From: Methylobacterium sp. E-045
GTDB lineage: Bacteria; Pseudomonadota; Alphaproteobacteria; Rhizobiales; Beijerinckiaceae
NCBI RefSeq assembly: GCF_022829685.1
Contig: NZ_JAKSYE010000096.1
Coordinates: 62,001-126,000 of the forward strand
DNA length: 64,000 bases
Direction: 5' to 3'
Shown: positions 28,393-36,938 of the stretch, in pieces
How positions within the stretch are numbered: the first letter of the stretch is position 1
Layout: each line of letters starts with the position of its first letter
The notes under the pieces: model-generated
Seen by the model: the letters and a program-made list of their open reading frames with translations, nothing else
Database searches by the model: none
Told to the model about the DNA's origin: nothing
Program-made: the position numbers and the translations under genes

Positions 28393-28776
28393 TCAGGAAA
28401 CCTTGCGGCGCGAGAGCTTGCGAGCCCGCGTCATCCGCGTGGCGGCGTGGAAATCGTCCGGCTTGGTGCGCACCCAGGCGAGGAAGCCGCTGATCTCGGG
28501 ATCGGCCCGCAGGACCGCGATATCGGCCAGACGCCGGGCGATCTCGGCCTCGCTGTAGCGGGCGTGGATCGCCGAATGGCAGATCTGGTGCAGGCGGACG
28601 GTGCCGGCTTTCGCGCCGCCCTTCAGCTTGGGTGTGAGGTGATGCAGGCTCGATTTGGCGCGGGGCGGGATCGGCCTCTCGCAGAGCGGGCAGATCGCGG
28701 GACCGGCCGGTCGGTCCGCGTTGTCCTCGTCCTCCCGCCATTGCCGGGCGCGTCGTCCCAAATCCCCGTCTCCCAT
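28393..28776 (-). CDS. small HNH endonuclease-like protein
   Basis: A 127-residue protein starting MGDGDLGRRARQW. It has a CxxC knuckle (CPLCERPIPP), an HH pair in SLHHLTPKLKGG and the later histidine cluster RLHQICHSAIHARYSE, matching the HNH/McrA-like beta-beta-alpha metal fold. A helical tail (IARRLADIAVLRADPEI) follows, as in small HNH proteins widely kept in Hyphomicrobiales chromosomes. The function is unknown and it is not evidently part of a restriction system. Confidence 0.78.
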   Translation of the reverse strand: MGDGDLGRRARQWREDEDNADRPAGPAICPLCERPIPPRAKSSLHHLTPKLKGGAKAGTVRLHQICHSAIHARYSEAEIARRLADIAVLRADPEISGFLAWVRTKPDDFHAATRMTRARKLSRRKVS

Positions 28777-28786
28777 CCTGCGGGTA

Positions 28787-29620
28787 TCAACGCGGCATCG
28801 CCGGATTGGGCTCGCCGCTCCTGACGGGACGGAACGTCGCTTCCGCCTCCGCATCGCGCTGGCCGAGGAGCGAGACGTGATCGCCCGGCACGGCGACGAA
28901 GCGTGCCCTCGTCCCGGCGAGGGCCGCGAGGTCGCGCCCATGCGCCACGGGAATGACGGGATCGTCGGTGCCGTGGACGATGAGGATCCGCCCCGCCGCG
29001 GCGCCGATGCGGCGGTCCGAACGCCAGGTATCGCGCAGGAGCAGCCCGGGCAGCAGAGGGAAATGCTCGGCCACGAGGCGGGCGAGGGAGACAAAGGGCG
29101 CTTCGAGATAGAGGCCGAGATGCGGCTCGCGCGCGGCCACGGCCACGGTCACCGCCGCCCCCATGGAATGACCGTGGAGCAGGATGGGCGCATCCGGGGC
29201 GCGGTCACGCACGAAGCGGTAGGCGGCCATCCCGTCCTCGATCAGGCTGGCCTCGCTCGGGGAGCCGGCCGAGCCCGGATAGCCGCCATAGGCGATGGCG
29301 AGGGTGCCCCAGCCGGCCTCGCGCCAGACCCCGCTGGAGAACCGCGCGGCATGCGGCTCGGGCAGCGAGCCGTTGCCGTGGAAGGTCAGCACCACGCCGT
29401 GTCCGGGTTCGGGCGCCCGCCACAAGCCGTAGAGACGGCGGCCGTCGGCCGTCGTCACGGCGACCGCTTCCGTCCCGGCCGGGACCCGGCGTTCGCCCTC
29501 GGCGAGACCGGCTCCGAAGGCGCCCGGATAGATGAGATGGCGCTGGAACAGGAACAGGGCGCCGAGGAGCGAGGCGGTCAACCCGAAGGCGACGAGCAGG
29601 ATGACGCGGAGCAGGGTCAT
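28787..29620 (-). CDS. alpha/beta hydrolase, membrane-anchored
   Basis: A 277-residue protein with one N-terminal hydrophobic segment (about 4-24), then the hydrolase fold. The oxyanion strand is VVLTFHGNGS, the nucleophile elbow GHSMGAAV and the acid strand ILIVHGTDDPVIP, with the histidine in PGDHVSLLG. It resembles the FrsA/BEM46-like serine hydrolases. It lies 10 bp upstream of the HNH gene on the same strand, so the two may be cotranscribed. Confidence 0.83.
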   Translation of the reverse strand: MTLLRVILLVAFGLTASLLGALFLFQRHLIYPGAFGAGLAEGERRVPAGTEAVAVTTADGRRLYGLWRAPEPGHGVVLTFHGNGSLPEPHAARFSSGVWREAGWGTLAIAYGGYPGSAGSPSEASLIEDGMAAYRFVRDRAPDAPILLHGHSMGAAVTVAVAAREPHLGLYLEAPFVSLARLVAEHFPLLPGLLLRDTWRSDRRIGAAAGRILIVHGTDDPVIPVAHGRDLAALAGTRARFVAVPGDHVSLLGQRDAEAEATFRPVRSGEPNPAMPR

Positions 29621-29838
29621 TCAGGGCGCTTCGATGATGGAATGGTGGATGGAAAGGGCGGTCGGGGGGCGGCGCGCTGTTGAGACCCCCCTCTTATCGT
29701 GTCATGCGCACGAAGCGCCCGCGATGCGACGGTGCCGCGCGCGGGGCTGAGAGCGTAGAAGACGGTCGGACATGGCGGAATTCGGGATCTCCACCCGCCG
29801 CCGCGCGTCCTTCGGTCCGAGACACCATCGGGGGTGAG

Positions 29839-30618
29839 ATGTCGTCAGAGCTTCCGCCAAGCCAGCTTCGCGCAGCCACCATGCCGGTCGGCCCCAGCGC
29901 GAACTTCCTGCTCATCGCCCTGATCTTCCTCGGGACCGGCCTCGCCATCGGCACCGGCGCCGTGGAGGGCTCGGGTGCGGCGTTCGTCTTCGTGATGGCC
30001 GGCTGGCTGCTCAGCCTGTGCCTGCACGAATTTGGTCATGCCTTCGTCGCCTGGAAAGGGGGCGATGCCGACATCCCGCGGACCGGTTACCTCACCCTTG
30101 ACCCGCGGCTCTACGCCGACGCGCTCTCCTCCATCGTCCTGCCGCTGCTGTTCACGATCCTCGGCGGAATCGGGTTTCCCGGCGGGCGCGTGTTCGTGAA
30201 CACCCATCTGCTGCGGAGCAAAGTCTGGGTCTCCGCCGTGTCGGCGGCCGGCCCGGCGATGAACGGCCTGGTCCTCCTCGCCCTCGCCCTGCTGTATTCC
30301 CTCGCGGGCGAGGAATCCGACACGCTTCGGGCGGTGCTCGCCGTCTCCGCCCTGTTCCAGGGCACAGCCATCATCCTCAACCTGATGCCGCTTCCGGGCC
30401 TCGACGGCTACGGCATCCTTCAGCCCTGGCTGCCCGAGCCGGTGCGCCGCGTCGCCGACCAGGCGGCCCAGCATGTCAACCTGATCCTGGCGGGTCTCTT
30501 CCTGTTCTCCAGCGCTTTCGGCCCGGCGGTGTTCCGTGCCAGCCTCTCGATCATCGGCCTCCTCGGCTTCGCGGTCGTGGATGCGCGTGTCGGCTACGGC
30601 CTGATCCGTCTCTGGTAA
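29839..30618 (+). CDS. site-2 protease family (M50) membrane metalloprotease
   Basis: A 259-residue protein with about six membrane segments. The zinc motif HEFGHAF lies at about residue 59 and the second-metal motif LMPLPGLDGYGIL near residue 190, the pattern of intramembrane-cleaving M50 proteases. It lacks a PDZ domain, so it is not RseP; the substrate is unknown. The ATG at 29839 has GGGGTGAG just upstream. A longer upstream frame was rejected. Confidence 0.87.
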   Translation: MSSELPPSQLRAATMPVGPSANFLLIALIFLGTGLAIGTGAVEGSGAAFVFVMAGWLLSLCLHEFGHAFVAWKGGDADIPRTGYLTLDPRLYADALSSIVLPLLFTILGGIGFPGGRVFVNTHLLRSKVWVSAVSAAGPAMNGLVLLALALLYSLAGEESDTLRAVLAVSALFQGTAIILNLMPLPGLDGYGILQPWLPEPVRRVADQAAQHVNLILAGLFLFSSAFGPAVFRASLSIIGLLGFAVVDARVGYGLIRLW

Positions 30619-30674
30619 GGCGTCCGCGCCCGGCCTATGAGGCAGGGAGGGCGGCGCGGCCCACGGAGATGGCA

Positions 30675-30929
30675 ATGGCCCTGAAGACGACGTTCGTGGT
30701 CCAGACCTTCGTGATCAAGCGCAAGCGCCTCGTGCCCGGCGACCGCGAGGTCGCGCCCACCGAGAGCGGCGCCCTGAAGAAGGCGGAGGCCATGTCCGGC
30801 CGCATGCCCGGCACCGCCGCCCTGAAGGTGGTGGCCGACGACGAGACCGGCGAGCTCGAGAGCGCGACGATCCTCGGCCAGTTCGGCGAGGTGCCCGATG
30901 ATTTCGCCGAGAGCCTCACCGGCGGCTGA
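30675..30929 (+). CDS. small conserved hypothetical protein
   Basis: An 84-residue soluble protein (MALKTTFVVQTF start, then KRKRLVPGDR and ALKKAEAMSGRMPGTAALKVV). It looks like the small proteins of Methylobacterium and relatives that process a single global property of other polypeptides, but no family motif is recognised and I assign no function. The second ATG at 30675 was chosen over 30669 because GGAG lies 6 nt upstream of it. Confidence 0.7.
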   Translation: MALKTTFVVQTFVIKRKRLVPGDREVAPTESGALKKAEAMSGRMPGTAALKVVADDETGELESATILGQFGEVPDDFAESLTGG

Positions 30930-31042
30930 CGCGACGGCGCGCGTGAAAACCGCGCAGGCTGGCGCCATCGGCAACGCATCCCCCGCTCGTGCGTAGGTCC
31001 GGAGATCCATCCAGACCAAGCAGAGACCGGGAATCCCCGCCG

Positions 31043-32050
31043 ATGAAACATAAGCCCCTGCGCGAGCAGGTGATCGTCATCACGGGTGCGTCGAGCGGCA
31101 TCGGCCTCGCCACGGCCCGCATGGCGGCCGGGCGGGGGGCGCGCGTCGTCCTCGCCGCACGGAGCGGGGATGTCCTCGCCAGACTCTGTGGGGAACTCGG
31201 AGGCCCCGGCCGAGCCGTCTCCGTCGTCGCCGATGTCGGGAGTCGCGAGGATGTCCAGGCCATCGCCGACGCCGCCATCGCCACCTTCGGCGGTTTCGAC
31301 ACCTGGGTGAACGTCGCCGGCCTCACGGTCTACGGGCCGCTCTCGGCCATCGCCCAGGAGGACCACGAACGCCTCATCCGGACGAACCTCTGGGGCACGG
31401 TGAACGGCTCCCTGATCGCGGTCGAGCACCTGCGCCGGCGCGGGGGCGCGCTCGTCAATGTCGGCAGCATCGCCTCCGACCTCGCCTTCCCGTTCCAGGG
31501 CCTCTACGCGACCTCGAAACACGCGGTGAAGGGCTTCACCGATACCCTGCGGATGGAACTGATCGCGGAGGATGCGCCGGTCACCGTGACGCTGATCAAG
31601 CCCGCCTCCATCGACACCCCGCTCCCCGACCGGGCCCGCAACTACATGGACCGGCGGCCGACCCTGCCGCCGCCGATCTATCCGCCCGAGGAGGTCGCCA
31701 ACGCCATCCTTCACGCGGCGGTGCATGGCCAGCGCGACATCATCGTCGGCGGCGGCGGCAAACTGTTCGTCATGGGCAAGGAATTCGCCCCCGGTGCCTA
31801 CGACCGGCTGGCCTCCGCCATCATCGCGCTTCAGAAGCGATCCGAGCCGGCGGAGCATGCCGAGGGGGCCCTGCATGCTCCCCGCGGCGCCGGCGAGGTG
31901 AGGGGCTCCCCGCCGTTTCCCGTCATGCGGTCGAGCGCCTACACGCGGGCGACCCTGCATCCCCTCGTGACCCTGAGCGCGGTGGCGGGCCTCGCCGCCA
32001 CTGCCGCCGTGCTTCTCGGCCGCAAGTCGTCCCCGCGAAGGCGGTTCTGA
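31043..32050 (+). CDS. SDR family oxidoreductase with C-terminal membrane tail
   Basis: A 335-residue protein. The NAD(P)-binding motif TGASSGIG lies near residues 14-21, NVAG in the middle and the catalytic YATSK with the upstream serine in VNVGSIAS. After the SDR domain (about 250 residues) the chain ends with a hydrophobic segment (LSAVAGLAATAAVLLG) and a basic tail, suggesting attachment to the inner membrane. Substrate unknown. It is followed after one base by an alpha/beta hydrolase gene. Confidence 0.87.
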   Translation: MKHKPLREQVIVITGASSGIGLATARMAAGRGARVVLAARSGDVLARLCGELGGPGRAVSVVADVGSREDVQAIADAAIATFGGFDTWVNVAGLTVYGPLSAIAQEDHERLIRTNLWGTVNGSLIAVEHLRRRGGALVNVGSIASDLAFPFQGLYATSKHAVKGFTDTLRMELIAEDAPVTVTLIKPASIDTPLPDRARNYMDRRPTLPPPIYPPEEVANAILHAAVHGQRDIIVGGGGKLFVMGKEFAPGAYDRLASAIIALQKRSEPAEHAEGALHAPRGAGEVRGSPPFPVMRSSAYTRATLHPLVTLSAVAGLAATAAVLLGRKSSPRRRF

Positions 32051-32051
32051 G

Positions 32052-32972
32052 ATGGCGGGAGCGATCGACGGCCAGTCCCGACCGTATGCGTCTTCCCCGG
32101 CGGTGCCGGTCCGGGCGGACAGGCCGCCGCGCCGCTTCCTCGACATCCCGGACGGGCCGAGGATCGCCTATGTGGAGGCGGGGTCGGGCCCGGACCTGAT
32201 CCTCGTCCACGGCGCTGTCATGACCCTGGACGACATGTGGCTCGGCCCGATGGAGGTGCTGTCGCGCCATTTTCACGTGGTCGCCATCGACCGGCCCGGC
32301 CATGGCGAGAGCGAGCATGTCCGCCTGAACGATGCGTCGGTCTGGCGGCAGGCCCGGATCGTCCGTGACGTCGCGCGGGCCTTGGGGCTCCGGCGTCCGG
32401 TCCTCGTCGGCCATTCCTTCGGCGGAGCCGTCTGCCTCGCCCTCGGCATGGCCTATCCTGACGAGGCGGGCGGCGTCGTCACCGTCTCGCCGATCTGCTT
32501 TCCCGAGCTGCGCCTCGAACAGCTCCTGTTCGGGCCCCGCGCCTGCCCCCTGGGCGGGGAGACGCTGTCGCGGATGCTCGCCGGCAGCGATGCGATGCTG
32601 ATGCCGTTGCTGTGGCGGGCCATGTTCCTGCCGCAGGCGATGCCGGCGCGTTTCGCCGCCGAGTTCCCCTTCGGCCTTGCGGGCCAGTCCCGCCGCCTCG
32701 TCGCCGATGGCGAGAACGCCAACATGCTGTGGAGCGACCTGTCCCGCAGCGCGCTCTCCTACGCGGCCTGCCGCGTCCCCGTGGCCGTCCTGTGCGGCAG
32801 CGCCGACATCGTCACCAACCCGCTGATGCACGGGCGGCTGGCCGCGCGCCTGATCCCGGACGCGACCTTCCGGTGGCTGCATGGCCTCGGCCACATGCTC
32901 CATCACTTCGCGGGTGAGGCCGTCGTGGACGCAGCCCTCGAGATCGACCGGCGGCGCGCGAGCCGCCCCTGA
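32052..32972 (+). CDS. alpha/beta hydrolase
   Basis: A 306-residue hydrolase with the oxyanion HG in LILVHGAVM, the nucleophile elbow GHSFGGAV, an acid in LCGSADIVTN and the histidine in LHGLGHMLHH. It is coupled to the SDR gene (1 bp spacing). The pair probably works on one small hydrophobic ester or alcohol, an inference from context only. Confidence 0.85.
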   Translation: MAGAIDGQSRPYASSPAVPVRADRPPRRFLDIPDGPRIAYVEAGSGPDLILVHGAVMTLDDMWLGPMEVLSRHFHVVAIDRPGHGESEHVRLNDASVWRQARIVRDVARALGLRRPVLVGHSFGGAVCLALGMAYPDEAGGVVTVSPICFPELRLEQLLFGPRACPLGGETLSRMLAGSDAMLMPLLWRAMFLPQAMPARFAAEFPFGLAGQSRRLVADGENANMLWSDLSRSALSYAACRVPVAVLCGSADIVTNPLMHGRLAARLIPDATFRWLHGLGHMLHHFAGEAVVDAALEIDRRRASRP

Positions 32973-32999
32973 TCCCGGTTTCGGCCCGGCTGCGCGCCC

Positions 33000-33140
33000 T
33001 CATCCGGTGCGTCCGGCGGGCGCGCCCTCGCCGTCGCCGGGCGTGACCGTCTCCCCGTCGAACCCGTCGAGGAGCGGTGTTGCAGCCTCGGCCGCCGCCG
33101 CCTCGATGGCGCGGTAAGCGCGGACCAGATCGGTGCCGAA
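33000..33140 (-). pseudogene. C-terminal remnant of a ModE-like molybdate regulator
   Basis: In the minus-strand frame ending at 33000 the sequence FGTDLVRAYRAIEAAAAEAA resembles the end of the winged-helix LysR/ModE-type molybdate regulators, where the same helix follows the wing (LTPFG... pattern). The DNA-binding part is missing: homology stops at about 33140, exactly where the modA remnant begins on the other strand. The identification is by short similarity and remains tentative. Confidence 0.5.
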
Positions 33141-33477
33141 GGCCGTGGCCGCCCTCGAGAAGCTCGGCCTGTGGGGAGGTCTGCAGCCGCGCCTCGCCCA
33201 GGCCGACAACGTGCGGGCCGCTCTGCTGCTGGTCTCGCGCGGGGAGGCGCGGCTTGGCGTGGTCTACGAGAGCGACGCCAGGTCCGATCCGGGGGTGAAG
33301 GTGGTGGGCGTATTTCCTGCGGACAGCCACTCAAAGGTGGTGTACCCGTTCGCCGTCACGGCCGAGGCTAAGGGGGAGGGCACCGCCAAGTTCCTTGACT
33401 TCCTCAAGGGAGCAGAAGCCAGGCCCTTCTTCGAAGCCCAGGGCTTCACCATCCTCGGCCCTACTTCTGCACAGTAA
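33133..33477 (+). pseudogene. modA: C-terminal remnant of molybdate-binding protein
   Basis: About 110 codons encode the last half of ModA: KAVAALEKLGLWGGLQP, DNVRAALLLVSRGEARLG, VVYESDARSDPGVKVVG and AKFLDFLKGAEA. The signal peptide and first lobe are absent, so the product cannot bind molybdate as a normal ModA. It begins where the ModE-like remnant ends, indicating a deletion that removed the 5' parts of two divergent genes. No modB or modC follows. Confidence 0.78.
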
Positions 33478-33491
33478 TTAAGGAAAACACC

Positions 33492-33701
33492 ATGAAGATC
33501 AGCGCGCGCAACACCCTCAAGGGCAAGGTCGTCGCCGTCGAGAAGGGCGCCACCACCGCCCATGTGAAGATCGAGATCGCCGACGGCACCGTCGTCACCG
33601 CCTCGATTACCAACGAATCGGTGGATGCACTCGGCCTCACCGTGGGCGGCGAAGCCTATGCTGTCGTCAAATCTTCTGACGTGATGATCGCCGTCGACTA
33701 A
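33492..33701 (+). CDS. molbindin (Mop/TOBE-domain molybdate-binding protein)
   Basis: A 69-residue single Mop domain with the family start KISARNTLKGKVVAVEKGA and the later ITNESVDALGLTVGGEAYAVVKSSDVM. Such molbindins bind molybdate or tungstate in oligomers and buffer the cytoplasmic pool. The ATG at 33492 is preceded by AAGGA. It lies 14 bp behind the modA remnant and seems intact, so it outlived the loss of the transporter locus. Confidence 0.9.
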   Translation: MKISARNTLKGKVVAVEKGATTAHVKIEIADGTVVTASITNESVDALGLTVGGEAYAVVKSSDVMIAVD

Positions 33702-33707
33702 GAGTGC

Positions 33708-33774
33708 CTCACAAAACTCCCGGTCACCCTCGGTTCTCGCTCTGAGGACGGCGGCGCAGCGGGAGTTTTGTGAG
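33708..33774. repeat. 15-bp perfect inverted repeat downstream of molbindin
   Basis: CTCACAAAACTCCCG at 33708-33722 and its exact complement at 33760-33774, separated by 37 nt. It may serve as a terminator for the molbindin gene or be the end of a small mobile element; no T-run follows. Confidence 0.6.
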
Positions 33775-33780
33775 AGACAC

Positions 33781-33886
33781 GAGAGCATTGTCCGTACTTT
33801 ATGGATCACGGGACAATGCTCTCACCTGCTGTGTGGTCGCATTTTCTTCACGCGAGCCGGCATCCACCTCGCTTGAAAATGCACTC
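33781..33886 (-). repeat. dispersed structured repeat, copy A (subfamily 1)
   Basis: Read on the minus strand it contains TTTTCAAGCGAGGTGGATGC, CGGCTCGCGTGAAGAAAATG and a terminal hairpin with 13-bp arms (GAGAGCATTGTCC). It is nearly identical to the copy at 46671-46777 on the plus strand. Confidence 0.8.
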
Positions 33887-34160
33887 AGGCACTACCGGGA
33901 GGCCGCGTCCCCACTGGCGCGTGGCCTCCCGACCGGTCGGGGAGCCTCATCCCCGCGACCACGGCCGTTCACCGCCGGAGCGCATCGCCAGTCCGCCCGT
34001 CACGAGGCGCCGCCGAGCCGAAGACGGGGAGAGCGCCACGTCCGCCGAAGATCGAGCCTGTCCGGCCGGTCCGGTGCGAGGAGCGAAAATTCACTCCCCC
34101 GATGCGCCCGTCGCCAAAGACTTTGCATCGATCTTCGCTGAAAATCGAAAATCCATTCCG

Positions 34161-34190
34161 TTGACAGAAACGGCAAGTGCCTCATGATAC
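34161..34190 (+). promoter_or_regulatory. sigma70-type promoter upstream of metY
   Basis: TTGACA at 34161-34166 and TGATAC at 34185-34190 with an 18-bp spacer. A transcript starting near 34197 would have a leader of about 180 nt before metY. No SAM-II or other known SAM riboswitch pattern was recognised in the leader. Confidence 0.45.
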
Positions 34191-34376
34191 GAAGGCAATC
34201 TTGAACAGTTTCTGCGCGTGACTGATCAGTAGTGGCAAAGTCTGTCGGTTCTGCTGTGGCCGACTGTCTCGACACTTCTGTCGCAGTCTGGTTCACGCCG
34301 TTCCTTCGGAGCGGCGATCGGCCTGCCATGGCCTGTCCGGATCTCACGCCGACCCGACGTCCAACGGAGCCGCCCC

Positions 34377-35714
34377 ATGTCGAACCAGAGCCCGAAGCCG
34401 CCCCGCCCCGCCTCGCTTCACCCGGAGACGCTCGCCCTGCATGCGGGCTGGCGCGCCGATCCGACCACGGGCTCGGTGGCGGTGCCGATCCACCAGACCA
34501 CCTCGTTCCAGTTCCGCGACACGGCCCATGCCGAGAACCTGTTCGCCCTGAAGGAACTCGGCCACCTCTATACCCGCGTCACCAACCCCACCGTGGACGT
34601 GCTGGAGCAGCGCCTCGCCGCCCTCGAAGGCGGGGCGGCGGCCCTGGCCCTAGCTTCCGGGCAGGCGGCGTCCGCTCTGTCGGTGCAGAACCTTGCGCGG
34701 GTGGGCGACAACATCGTCGCCTCCACCGACCTCTATGGCGGAACCTGGAACCTGTTCGCCAACACGCTCCCCGAGCAGGGGATCGAGGTCCGCTTCGTCG
34801 ATCCGGCCGATCCGGAGAATTTCCGCCGCGCCACCGACGACCGCACCCGCGCCTATTACGGCGAGACGCTGGCCAACCCGAAGCTCGCGGTCTTCCCCAT
34901 CGCGGAGGTGGCCGAGATCGGCCGGAGCTTCGGCATCCCGCTCATCGTCGACAACACGGCGGCGCCGCTCCTGGCCCGCCCGTTCGACCACGGCGCGGCC
35001 ATCGTGGTCTATTCCACCACCAAGTATCTCGGCGGCCACGGCATCGCCATCGGCGGGGCGATCATCGATGGCGGGCGGTTCGACTGGTCGGCCAACCCCG
35101 AGCGCCAGCCCGCCCTCAACACCCCCGATCCGAGCTATCACGGCGCCGTCTGGACCGAGGCCGCCAAGCCCCTCGGGCCCATCGCCTATGTCCTGCGCGC
35201 CCGGGTCCGCCTGCTGCGCGACCTCGGTCCGTCGGTCTCGCCGCTCAACGCCTTCCTGACCCTGCAGGGGCTGGAGACCCTGGCCCTGCGCATCGAGCGC
35301 CACAGCCGCAACGCCCAGGCCGTGGTCGATTACCTCGCCGCCCGGCCCGAGATCGAGCGGGTCATCCATCCCTCGCACGCCACCGGCAGGGCGCGCGAGC
35401 GGGCGGAGACGTATCTCACGGGTGGCCTCGGCGGCCTCGTCGGGTTCGAGCTCGCGGCCGGGCGCGATGCGGGCCGGCGCTTCATCGAGGCCCTGTCGCT
35501 GTTCTATCACGTGGCCAATATCGGCGACGCGCGCAGCCTCGCCATCCATCCGGCCACCACCACCCACGCGCAGCTCTCCCCGGAGGACCAGCGCGCCACC
35601 GGCGTGTCCGACGGCTATGTCCGCCTCTCCATCGGCCTCGAACATATCGACGACATCCTGGCCGATCTCGATCAGGCGCTGGCCTCGGTCGGCTCCTTCG
35701 CGAAGGCCGCCTGA
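34377..35714 (+). CDS. metY: O-acetylhomoserine aminocarboxypropyltransferase (sulfhydrylase)
   Basis: A 445-residue PLP enzyme of the Cys/Met metabolism family. Conserved segments include the substrate-binding YTRVTNPTVDVLEQRLAALE, the PLP phosphate site ASGQAASAL, LIVDNTAAPLLARP, the Schiff-base lysine in YSTTKYLGGHG, and HPATTTHAQLSPEDQ near the end. Length and motifs fit MetY rather than MetB. It makes homocysteine from O-acetylhomoserine and sulfide. It is followed after 2 bp by an oxygenase gene and is probably cotranscribed with it. Confidence 0.92.
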   Translation: MSNQSPKPPRPASLHPETLALHAGWRADPTTGSVAVPIHQTTSFQFRDTAHAENLFALKELGHLYTRVTNPTVDVLEQRLAALEGGAAALALASGQAASALSVQNLARVGDNIVASTDLYGGTWNLFANTLPEQGIEVRFVDPADPENFRRATDDRTRAYYGETLANPKLAVFPIAEVAEIGRSFGIPLIVDNTAAPLLARPFDHGAAIVVYSTTKYLGGHGIAIGGAIIDGGRFDWSANPERQPALNTPDPSYHGAVWTEAAKPLGPIAYVLRARVRLLRDLGPSVSPLNAFLTLQGLETLALRIERHSRNAQAVVDYLAARPEIERVIHPSHATGRARERAETYLTGGLGGLVGFELAAGRDAGRRFIEALSLFYHVANIGDARSLAIHPATTTHAQLSPEDQRATGVSDGYVRLSIGLEHIDDILADLDQALASVGSFAKAA

Positions 35715-35716
35715 CC

Positions 35717-36778
35717 ATGGCGGCCGCCCCCCTGGCTTCGTGGGCAGCACCCGAACCCGGTGCTCCCGCCGCCTCGATTCCCCGTCTCGACCTGCGCCGT
35801 CTGGACGCCGGGCCGGCCGAGCGGGAGGCCTTCCTTGCGGAACTGCGTGACGCGGCCCGCGACGTCGGCTTCTTCCACCTCGTCGGCCACGGCATTCCGG
35901 CGGCGGAGATCGCGCAAGTCCAGGCTCTGGCCCGACGCTTCTTCGCCCTGCCTCTCCCGGAGAAGCAGGCCGTGGCGATGGTGCGCTCGCCGCATTTCCG
36001 AGGCTATACCGCGGCCGGCCGCGAGGTCACCCGCGGTGCGCCGGATTGGCGCGAGCAGTTCGATGTCGGCGCCGAGCGCGAAGCCCTGCCGCAAACCGCC
36101 GCCTCGCCCCCCTGGACCCGGTTGCAGGGTCCCAACCAATGGCCGGTCGGCCTGCCCGAACTCCGCATCGGCCTGCTGCGCTGGCAGGCGGCGGTGACAC
36201 AGCTCGGCATCCGCCTGCTGCGCGCCTTCGCCCTCGCCCTGGGCCAGCCGGAGGACGTGTTCGCCCCGATCTACCAGGACGCGCCGAACCAGCACATCAA
36301 GATCATCCGCTATCCCGGCCGCGAGGCCACGCATGGAGACCAGGGCGTCGGCGCCCACAAGGACAGCGGCTTCCTCACCCTGCTGGTCCAGGACGGGCAG
36401 AGCGGCCTCGAAGTCGAGGGGGCGGACGGCTGGATCGCGGCCGAGCCGGTGGAAGGGAGCTTCGTCGTCAATATCGGCGAACTGCTCGAACTCGCCTCCA
36501 ACGGCTATCTGCGCGCCACGATCCACCGGGTCGTCACCCCGCCGGCGGGGCGCGACTGCCTCTCCGTCGCGTTCTTCCTCGGCGCCCGCCACGACGCCAC
36601 GGTGCCCCTCCTCGACCTGCCGGCCGATCTCGCCGCCGAGGCGCGCGGTCCGGCGAGCGACCCCGACAACCCGCTCTTCCACGAGGTCGGACGCAACTAC
36701 CTCAAGGGCCGCCTGCGCTCCCATCCCGATGTAGCGGCGCGGTTCTACGGCGATCTCGCCGTGACGGGGGCCGCATGA
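35717..36778 (+). CDS. isopenicillin-N-synthase-like 2-oxoglutarate/Fe(II) oxygenase
   Basis: A 353-residue protein. The N-terminal half is the non-haem dioxygenase N domain (GFFHLVGHGIP). The C-terminal jelly roll has the iron facial triad His-x-Asp in HKDSGFLTLL and the distal His in TIHRVV, with the 2OG-binding Arg-x-Ser in RDCLSVAFF. The substrate is unknown. The 2-bp spacing behind metY suggests that the two are cotranscribed, and sulfur compound oxidation would fit but is not shown. Confidence 0.88.
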   Translation: MAAAPLASWAAPEPGAPAASIPRLDLRRLDAGPAEREAFLAELRDAARDVGFFHLVGHGIPAAEIAQVQALARRFFALPLPEKQAVAMVRSPHFRGYTAAGREVTRGAPDWREQFDVGAEREALPQTAASPPWTRLQGPNQWPVGLPELRIGLLRWQAAVTQLGIRLLRAFALALGQPEDVFAPIYQDAPNQHIKIIRYPGREATHGDQGVGAHKDSGFLTLLVQDGQSGLEVEGADGWIAAEPVEGSFVVNIGELLELASNGYLRATIHRVVTPPAGRDCLSVAFFLGARHDATVPLLDLPADLAAEARGPASDPDNPLFHEVGRNYLKGRLRSHPDVAARFYGDLAVTGAA

Positions 36779-36938
36779 GAGGCGGTCCCCGGCGCGTGAT
36801 CTCCGGCCTGCTGGACGTGGTCCTGCGCGGCCGGCCCCGGTACGGCGACGCCCCGCGCGGCAATCCCGATGCGGCTCATCTCGCCGGTGTCGCCGCCATG
36901 TTCAGCCACGCCACCTTCCTCAGCGAGGTTTCCCCTCC

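Larger units (their letters stand above)
33702..34376. other. long intergenic region with two hairpins and a promoter
   Basis: No gene is supported in these 675 bp. They contain a 15-bp perfect inverted repeat (33708-33774), a copy of the dispersed repeat (33781-33886), and a sigma70-like promoter at 34161-34190. The remaining 34191-34376 would be a long leader of metY. Confidence 0.6.

Noticed and set aside
29720..29790. TPP riboswitch suggested by a CTGAGAG motif
   Set aside because: Only this short motif is present; the partner arm and typical flanks are missing and the downstream gene is a site-2 protease.
34191..34376. SAM-II riboswitch in the metY leader
   Set aside because: Searched by eye for the conserved SAM-II core; the expected pattern is not present.
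34232..35716. Upstream extension of the oxygenase frame through metY
   Set aside because: The extension is the other frame of metY; the oxygenase homology begins at the ATG at 35717.
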